This document shows, piece after piece, positions 11,701-20,700 of a stretch of 64,000 nucleotides of DNA; position 1 is the stretch's first letter; each line of letters begins with the position of its first letter. The stretch is taken from assembly GCA_013399895.1 (NCBI GenBank), contig VXBA01005478.1, forward strand, positions 147,794-211,793. The letters are read 5' to 3'. Both the position numbers and the translations under genes were made by a program. Below the pieces are notes generated by a model that did not search any database, was not told where the DNA came from, and was given only the letters and a program-made list of their open reading frames with translations. This stretch comes from Serilophus lunatus. Its lineage: Eukaryota; Chordata; Aves; Passeriformes; Eurylaimidae.

Positions 11701-14700
11701 TAAGATGCCTCATGACAATGGGCTGTGCTGCAGCAGAGACATCTGATTGCTGGTGGCACAACCCCTCCAACCCAGAGCTTAGAGAGAGACCTTCCTGCAG
11801 CCCCCCAGAAGCTGTCAGGGGGTGTGTGCCCCTGTCCAGGCTGCTCTGAGCTGGACAAACATTTCATTTTCAAACAAAGCACTGAAAGCCGAAAATTTCC
11901 AGCTCATAGCAGGTGGCACCAGAGAAGGTGTCATAGGGTCCTGTGTCCTACAGGGGTCTGGAGCCCTGGCAGTGACATCTGTGTCCTCCCTTGGCAGGAA
12001 ACAGAGGAACCACAGCCGGGAGCTCCGGAGACGCACTCGGGAAGGCACTGGCCTCGGTAAGAGTTTGGGATGATCCCTGACCCACTCCCAGTCCTGGTGC
12101 TGCACTGGACCCTCTCTCCTTAACAAAGAATATGGACACATTGAGAAGTTTGGGTGATTGCATCACAGATCCAAGAAAGCCTCTGAGGGAGGGATTTCCC
12201 CTACTCATGTGCTGCCATCTTCAGTCCTGGTGCCTTTTGGCAGATGGGGAAACTGGGACGCTCTGTGTTGTGGCCCTGGAGCCCCATGACCAGCTCTGTG
12301 CCTGCCTAGCCTGGTGCTGCTCTGCCAAGACCCCCCTGTGCAGCCCTCATGGCAGGACTTACAGGACCCAGTAGTTCTGGCCCTGAGTGTGCTGGTTCAG
12401 ACTGGAGGGCACTGGTCTCCCTGGGCTTTAGTGACCTTTGCACAGGGGGGTGCTGGCAGTGCACCCTGCCCCAATTCCTTAGGGCCCTTGCTTCCTTCTG
12501 AGGTGGGACCTGAAGATTGGAGGTTGCACTCAGGGGTGGTGACAGTGGGGACATAGAGAGGCTGTGGGGTTAATGGGGGAGCTTGGGGGGAGCTGGGCTG
12601 GGTGTGGGTTTGGGAAGGGAGGTGCCATTGGGAGTCTCATCAGGGGTCCCAGTGTGTGATGGGTGCTGCTGGGAGCAGGCAGCAGCTCAGTGTGGGTGCT
12701 GCTCACTGCCCACCTTCTCTCCCTCCAGATTTACTCCCCTGATCACTCTAGCAATAACTTCTCCTCAAACCCCTCCACACCGGTCGGCTCCCCTCAGGGG
12801 CTTGCAGGTGAGTGACAGACCTTCTTCTCTGGGTAAAGGAGGTGTCAGGTTTCCTTTCAGGAGCTTCCCAGGTCAGCCCCAAACCCTCACTACAGAGCCC
12901 AAGGGGGGCTGGAATCCCAGGTCCCTCTCCTGTCATTCCTGGGCCCCTCCCTGAGCATCCCATCTCAGAGAGGCTGTTCCTGGATTTGTCTCCCATGGGA
13001 GAAGCACAGTGGGAACTGGGAAGCAGCCAGCTAGTTAAAACCCCTTTTCAGCACCCAATGGAAGCCTATCCCTGCTGCCCTCGGGCAGGACAGGTCCCAT
13101 TGTGCCCAGCAGAGCTGGTGGTTGGGGTGTCAGTGGGACAGGGGACATTTGGAGGCCCCTCAAGGTCTGAAGGCCTGAGCTCAGCTTCCACCTGAGACAG
13201 AGCAGAGGCTGAGCCCACAGTGCCATGTGGTGCCACGCAGTGCCAAGCAGCTCTGTGATGGCCCATGCAGTGTCATGGTGGCCTGTGTGGTGCTGTGATG
13301 ACCTATGCAGTGCATGTGGTGCCACAGTGGCTCCAGTGTGGCAGTGTGTGTTCAGTACCATGCGGTGCCAGGGTTGCCCAAGTGGTGCCATGGTGGCCCA
13401 CATGTTGCCGTGGTGGCCTGTGTGCTGCCGTGGTGGCCCATGTGGTGCCATGCAGTGCTGAGGTGGCCTGTGTGGTGGAATGGTGGCCTCTGCAGTGCTG
13501 TGGTGGCCCATGCAGTGCATAAGGTGCCACAGTGACCTGTGTGGTGCCACGGAGCCCCACGTGGTGCCATGCAGTGCCACCATGGCCCGTGCAGTGCTGC
13601 ACATGGCACAGTGGCCGTGGTGATCCACGCAGTGCCATGTTGGCCCAGCTTCCAGCTCCATCTAGTGGCAGCCGCTGACAGTCCCCAACTCTGTCCCCAG
13701 GCACGTCGCAGTGGCCGCGGGCGAGCGGAGCGGGTGCCTTATCTCCCAGCTACGAAGGGAGCCTCCACACTTTGGTGAGTGGCACCTCGGTGAAAGTTCC
13801 GACTTCTTTTCTCTCCCATCCCTGGGGCCTGGTGGTGAAGGATTTTTGGGTGAAGGTCTCTCCCCTGAACACCTGGGTCTTGGAATCATATGGGTGGATG
13901 AGGGATGGATGTTTGACAGCAGCTGGAGCCTCGCTGGCAATGGGGTGGCCTGGCACCCTCCTCCTGTACATGGCCCAGCTGAATGGAATCCTGGCAGGTT
14001 TCTGCCTCCCTTCCCTGAGCAGTTCTGCTGGTGTGATCCCTCATGCCCTTAGAGGATGGCACTGACTGGGCACAGTCATTTCTTCTCATCCCTGTCCTGT
14101 GTTACCTGAGGACAAGATTTCCAGGAGCCATTCTGTAGTGAAGAGCTGCAGCAGGCTGCTGGCTTTATGGGATTGGAATCATGGAACAGTTTGGATTGGA
14201 AAGAACCTTAAAGCCTATTTCATTCCACCCCCTGCCATGGGCAGGGACACTTTCCATTATCCCAGGTTGCTCCAAGCCCCATCCAACCTGGCCTTGGACA
14301 CTTCAAGGCAGTTAACACAGACCTACCTCTGTCCTGTCCTTTCAGCAAAACAAGATGGAAGACAGGTTGGATGAAGCCATCCACGTGCTGAGGAATCACG
14401 CCGTGGGCCAGACTGCTGCCATGTCCAGCAACCACGGGGACATGCACGGGCTGCTGGGCTCAGCACCACCCCACAGTGCTGCCGTGGGCAGCCTGGGCCA
14501 GGCCTTCCCTGCCTCTGTCATGGCCCTGGGGAACAGGCACCCAAGTCTGGTAAGTTTGGGAGCATTGTGGCACTTGACAGGGGCACCCTGGGGACACGTG
14601 TTGTGTGGGGGGTGTCCTGGCATCCAGAAGGATGTTGCCTTTAGGGCCAGAATAGCTCAGTGTGACCCAGCTTGAGTCAGGTGTTGACAGCACTGGATGG

Positions 14701-17700
14701 GTGACACGCACAGAAGTCATTTGCCATGTTCCTGCAGGGAGGGTTGAATCACAGAATCCCAGATGGGTTTGGGCTAGAAAGGACCTTAAAGCTCATCTCG
14801 TTCCACCCCCTTGCCATGGACAGGAACACCTTCCACTGGACCATGTTCCTTCAAACCCATCCAGCCTGGCCTTGGACACTTTCAGGGATATGGCAGCCAC
14901 AGCTGCTTTGGGCACACCAAGTCCACCCTTGCCACAAGGTCTGTGTGCACTTCACTCACGCCCCTCCTCAGAGCAGGCAGAGGTGGTGAAAGCTCTTCCT
15001 TCCCTGCAACATGGATGGAAATCCCTAAATCCCTCAAAACAGCCTCAAGCCATCCCCAGGCCATGCAGGGAGAAGGAGAAGAGGCATCCAGCGGGTATAA
15101 GAGAGCAAGGTATCACCAGGAATTCCCTGCTCCAAATGATCTGGGCAGGAACCACATCCCTCTGTGCATGTGGGGAGTGCTGGTGTGTGGAGGCTCATTC
15201 TGGACCCTGAGAATGTGACAGATCCCGAGCACCCTGAGCTTGTGAATGCTGAGCTCCCATGCTGGGCTACCAGAGACCCCTTGTCCAGAAGCTGGTGACC
15301 ACAGCATCTTTTTGGCAGAGCTGGTTGCCTCCTGCAGCAACAGCTCTCCAGTTTCAAAGAATTAGTTTTGATCCCCTTCCAGGCTCCCCTGACTCTGCTC
15401 TTGAGCAAGGAATCAGATGTGTATCCTCTGCAGGCTGCTGCCAGCTGGAAAAAGAGCATATGGGCAGCAGGGCTGCCTCTGTCCTGCTGGTCCCTGGCCT
15501 GTGTGCCACAGCCCCAGGGCTGTGGGCTCTGAAGGGCTGCCTGGCCCTCACGCTTTGCCTGCAGCCCCTTCACAGCCAAGTTCACACTGCTGGGATGTCC
15601 CTCACTCTGGTGGCACTGGGGAAGTGGCAGAAACACTGACACTCGATGGAGACAAGACACGTGTCCTCCACAGTGTGCCAGCCTTGCATCTGGGCAGGGA
15701 GGGACTTTTCCGCTGTGGGGGAACAGCACTGACAGGGGCTTTGGGCTGGGTCCAGCTCACATGCAGGGCAGTATCCCTGCCACTGTCCCCAGAGAGCTGC
15801 TGCTGGAGCAGGCTGGCTCTTCCCTCCCACATACCTGTGCTCTGGGTGATGGCAGTGTGAGGGAGCACACAGCTCTGCCTCAGCCTGATCTGTGGAACCC
15901 CAGGGGTGTCCTCAGGTCCCACCACCATGACATGTCCCGCCTTAAAGCTTGCTCTGCTTGTTGTCCTGTAGGTGGGAGGAGGTCACCCCGAAGACAGCTT
16001 GTCCAGCAACCCCAGCTTGCTCCACAACCATGTCACACTTCCATCCCAGCCCAGCTCTCTCCCTGACCTCAGCAGGCAGCAGGACACGTACAGCGGTAAG
16101 GCAGCGATGCACATCGGGGCTCACCTGTCCCAGGGGTTCACCTATGCCAGGGCTCACCTGTGCCAGGGCTCACTCATCTGCTGGGGTTGTTGTTCATTCA
16201 CCTGTTGGGTCCAGCCCTGTGCAGCAACAGCCCAGGGGGAGATAGATGCTGCTGCAAGGCTGGAGCACAGGGCAGTCTCAACCTTGAGCCTTTTCCAGAG
16301 GTTTCATGGAAACCCAGATTGGTTTGGGTTGGAAGGGACCTTAAAGCCCATCCAGTCCCACCCCTTGCCATGGGCAGGGACACCTTCCACTATCCCAGGT
16401 TGCTCCAAACCCCATCCAACCTGGCTGTGGACACTTCCAGGGACGGGGCAGCCTCTCTGAGCAAACTGGGCCTCCCCACCCTCACAGAGAAGAATTTCTC
16501 CCCAGCATCTCATCTAACCCTGCTAGGTTTAACCTGCATTTCCCTGTCCCTCCTGCCAGCTGCAGGTGCACAGCACCCCAGGCCCTGCTCTGCTGGAGAG
16601 GTTGGGCTCTCATTTTGGAGAGCCTGGGAGTTGGTGGGAGAATAGGGAGCAGCAGCAGAGCAGAGCCAGCACCTGTCACTCTTCCCTGGGTGCAGAGCTG
16701 CAGTGCAGAATGAGTTTGGGATGCCACAGCAGGAGCAGGGCCTGGAGACCTCCCAGCCTCCCGTGTGGGCCAGGCCCCTCAACCCCTGTGTGTGGCTCTG
16801 CTCTCTCAGCAGGTTTGTCCGGGGGGCTGGGCCGGAGCAGCGTCTCCTCGGGAACGAGCGAAATAAAGAGGGAAGAGAAGGAGGACGAAGAGAACACGTC
16901 AGTGGCAGATAACTCAGAAGAGGAGAAGAAGGAGCTGAAACCCTCCCGAAACAGAACAAGGTGCTCTTTGAACAGGTCTCTCCCTTCACTTACTCTGTTC
17001 CCAGGCTGGGGACTTGGGCTGGAGTGCAGCCACCGTGACCCACCAGGTGCTGGGTTTGGCCTGGTGAGGCTGGGGCTCGTCCTGTGGTGCAGACCCCCAG
17101 CCCCTGCCCACCCCAGGAGCCTGGTGTGGCCTCACACAGCCTGGGCTTCTGCTGCTGCTCCAGGGGAAGGGTCCCTGCCACCCTCCTGCTGGCTCCTGTC
17201 CCCATGGCTTTAGAGTTTCCTCATGCTCCTAAAGCAGAGGGATGCACCTTATCCACATGAGCTGTACCTGCCTGCGTAGGTGCTCAGAGCCGTGCACAGG
17301 AAGGAGCAAGTGCTCAACCCCTGGCAGGGAAGGTTTGATCTCTTCTCTGCCTAGGGGCATCTCTCGTGTCTGCTTTGAGATCCTGTGTCCTCTGTCACAT
17401 CCAGCCAGAGAAGTGGCTGTAGGTCAGGTGGAGCCCTTGCAGCATGTTGGCTGCTCTGCAGCCTCACCACCAGCTTGGAGACCTCAGCAGGGCGATGGCG
17501 CCCAGAGGGGCAGTGCCAGCCCCACTCCTGCCCTGCAGGCAGAGGACTGTGTCTTCTCAAATTCCAGCTGGGGATGCCAATGTTGGCCCTCACCTTCTCC
17601 AGGCCACCTGCACCCTCCCAGCAACAAGCTCAGGGTTTAGTCGCATTGCAGTTTCTTTCTTTGTTGTTTAGAAGCAAAAAAAATAGAACAAAACAGAGGC

Positions 17701-20700
17701 AGAAGAAGAGCCTTAACTGCTTCTCTCCAAAATCCCTGCGTGTCCCTGTGCCCCGAGCATGTGGCACAGGCCAGCACGTCCTGGTGGGACACGTGGGGCC
17801 ACGCGCGGGGCTCGGCATCTTGGTGCCTCACCGTGTGTTTCTTGTCTGTGAGTTGACCAGTGCTGAGAGTGCACGCGAGGAATGTCCCTGTCTCGTTCTT
17901 ATTTTAAACCATTAGTCAAGATGAGGATGAGGAGGACGATCTTCTTCCCCCAGAGCAAAAAGCCGAGAGAGAGAGAGAAAGGAGGGTCGCCAATAATGCC
18001 CGTGAGCGCCTGCGGGTCCGTGACATCAACGAGGCCTTTAAAGAGCTCGGACGCATGTGCCAACTCCACCTAAACAGCGAAAAACCGCAGACCAAACTGC
18101 TAATCCTACACCAGGCCGTATCAGTCATACTGAACCTGGAGCAACAAGTTAGAGGTCAGTGAGGGTCCCGGAGTGGTGATATTTTACGTACCTGATCGGC
18201 ACGGGGCTGTCTGTCTGTCTGTCTCCTGTGACGTGCTGTGGTGCCTCGCACTGTCTCTCTCCCCCTGTGGCCTTGGGGGCCAACCCAAGGCTGTTGATGT
18301 CCTTTTTATTATTTTTTTTTTGCCTTTTTTGCATCCCTCCCTGCTGTTCTCTCCTTTGTTCCCCGCTGCCACTGCGTGTGCTGCATGCCGGTCCCTGCGG
18401 GGACCCTGTGCCATTGCTCCCCCGCAGCCAGGACTGCTCAGTGCTTGGCCAGCTTGGAAAAACCCCAGCCAGCAAATCTCCCAGAGGGACTCAGCTCTGC
18501 CACCTCCAAGGGCTTCTCCAAGCACAGAGCTGTGACCCCTCATGCCCAACGGGGCTCTGTGCTCCTGTCCCACCAGTGTGGCACCTGGCAAAACCTTGGG
18601 ATCACGGGAGCTGGGCAAGGGGCAGGGAGACACCCTGTGCTGAGCAGCTCTCACTGCCTGCACAGACTGGTCCCAGACAAAAGCTGGGAGCTCTGTGCAT
18701 TCTGAGCCTGGAGCTACCAGTGGACACGTGCAGAGTCTCTCCCTTGCCAGGGCACCCTCACCTCCTTCCACACGTGTGTGCACCCATCTCCTGTGTGCAC
18801 CCATCCCCGGGTGCTGCATCCCCGTGGGATGGGAAGCAGAGGGCTCAGTGTCCTGCTCCAGAGGACTTTGCTGCTTTGTTCCCGCATCCTGCAGTGCATG
18901 TTCCTGCTCCAGCCCGCGGGCTGCTGGGGCAGGATAACCCCCTTTCTCTCTGCAGAGCCTGTCGTAACACCCGTCGGGGGCTGTGCCTGGCTGTGCTCCT
19001 CTCTGCTGGCCTTGCTGTGCCTTGATGTTGGAGTCCTTTGTGCCTCTCTTCAGTTTGTAATTTTTTGCCTTTCATAACATGTATATTTTTTCCTGTCTCT
19101 TTTTTAATTTCCCCTTCCTTTTGATTTTTTTTTTAATTTTATTTCGAGTTTTTATTTTTTGGTTCTGTTCTTTCTGATCTCCTACAGACAGTCCCCAGCC
19201 GTGACCTCTCGGTGGTCCCACTCTACCTTGTACTTGCTGCTCGTGGATCTGAGGCAGGACCGAGGGGAGGGCAGGGGTTAGGCAGAGTTGGCACCATGTT
19301 CACTTTGGTCTCCCACGCTTGTCCCTTTTTAACCCTTTCTGGAGTAGCTGTGGGCTACCCTCAGCAGTGTTAGTGCAGGCAGCCAGTGTCCCCTCTCTGT
19401 GGGTTTGGGCTGCTTTCCAGGAGAGAATCCCACTCTTGCACCCCCTCTGGCAGTGCTGCTGTGGGAATGAGGCCATTGGGTCCCTGTGAGCCCACCCTCC
19501 TGCTGCCACAGCAGCTACAGGGCAGGAAGGGAGAGGAGGAGAACAAGGGGCTTTGAGGAACCCAGGCAGGTTGGTGACCCCTTGGAGCAGGACACAGGCA
19601 GCCAAATTATCCCCTCCTTATAACCCCCTGCAAGCTGCCAGTGGCACGTGCTGGTGACAGGGAGATGGCTCTGTCCTGCCGGAGTGTGACACCCAAACTG
19701 TGACATCCAAGGAGAGCCACCAGCCAGGACCCACAGCCACCATCCTGAGGTGGGAGGAGCGAGCTGGGGTCCTGCTGTGATGGGGCTCAGTGGCCCCATT
19801 CCCCTGCCCATCCTGGGCACGTGGAGAGATGGTGGCAGCACTGGATGGGGCAGCAAGGAGGGGACACAGACAGGGGCAAGGCAGCAAGGAGAGGATGCAG
19901 GCAGGGAGGATGGAGGCTGGAGAGGGCTGCCCTCTGTCACACATAGGCAAACACTTGCTTAGGGGAGCCCTTGTTCCCCCTTCACATGGCCATACACCAT
20001 CCAGAGGCTCCCCAGCCCCCCAGGAAGGCTCTGATTCTGCAGCCTCTCTTCACTGAAAGCTTATCCCCATGTGACTCTCCTGGAAGGCCACAGTCTGTCC
20101 CAGTGCCAGGGCTCAGCCAAGGACCCTCCTCAGTTAGGTGTCTTCCTGCAGGAATTTTTGCTCTGGGGGAGAAGGTCGTCTGTTTGAAAGTTGGGGCTTT
20201 GGAGAGGATGGGCAAGGCCACGGTTCAAGATGCTGCCAGCACGACTGCCTTCCCCCTGTCCCTGCCAGTTTTGGCCATCCTGGGGTGCTGTCAGCAGCAG
20301 AGGCTCTTCCAGAGCTTCTGACTGTGTCTGGATAAAAAACCCACCCCCTTCTGGTGGGATTTTGGCTTTGTGGAAAGATCTGGATTCAGTGTCTGCATCC
20401 CACTCTGATCCTCAGCAGAATCTGAGGCGTTTGGCTGCTGCCCCCAGTGCTGCCCCTCATCTCCAAGAGGGTGTCAGGCTGCTCCCACTGCTGTGGCACC
20501 GCTGCCCGAAACACTTTCACTGGGAGCTGCAGGTGGGATTTTGGGAAGAAAATGTTACAAAGCTGTGTTTATTTTCTGGCAAGAAGTCTTTTTGGGGGAA
20601 GGAACTTGATGTTTTTGGCTGAGACCTTCCCCCACACTTTGAGTTTTCAGCCAAAAACAAACAGGAGGGCAAAATTTTGCACAGGGGGAGAAGGTGTTGG

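Noticed and set aside
13035..13661. 208-codon His/Ala-rich open frame on the - strand
   Set aside because: It is the translation of the minisatellite; other frames on both strands are open as well.
19188..19260. Possible cryptic exon after the strong acceptor ctcctacag
   Set aside because: No good donor in range and no conserved frame; kept only as a decoy acceptor in the E12/E47 intron.
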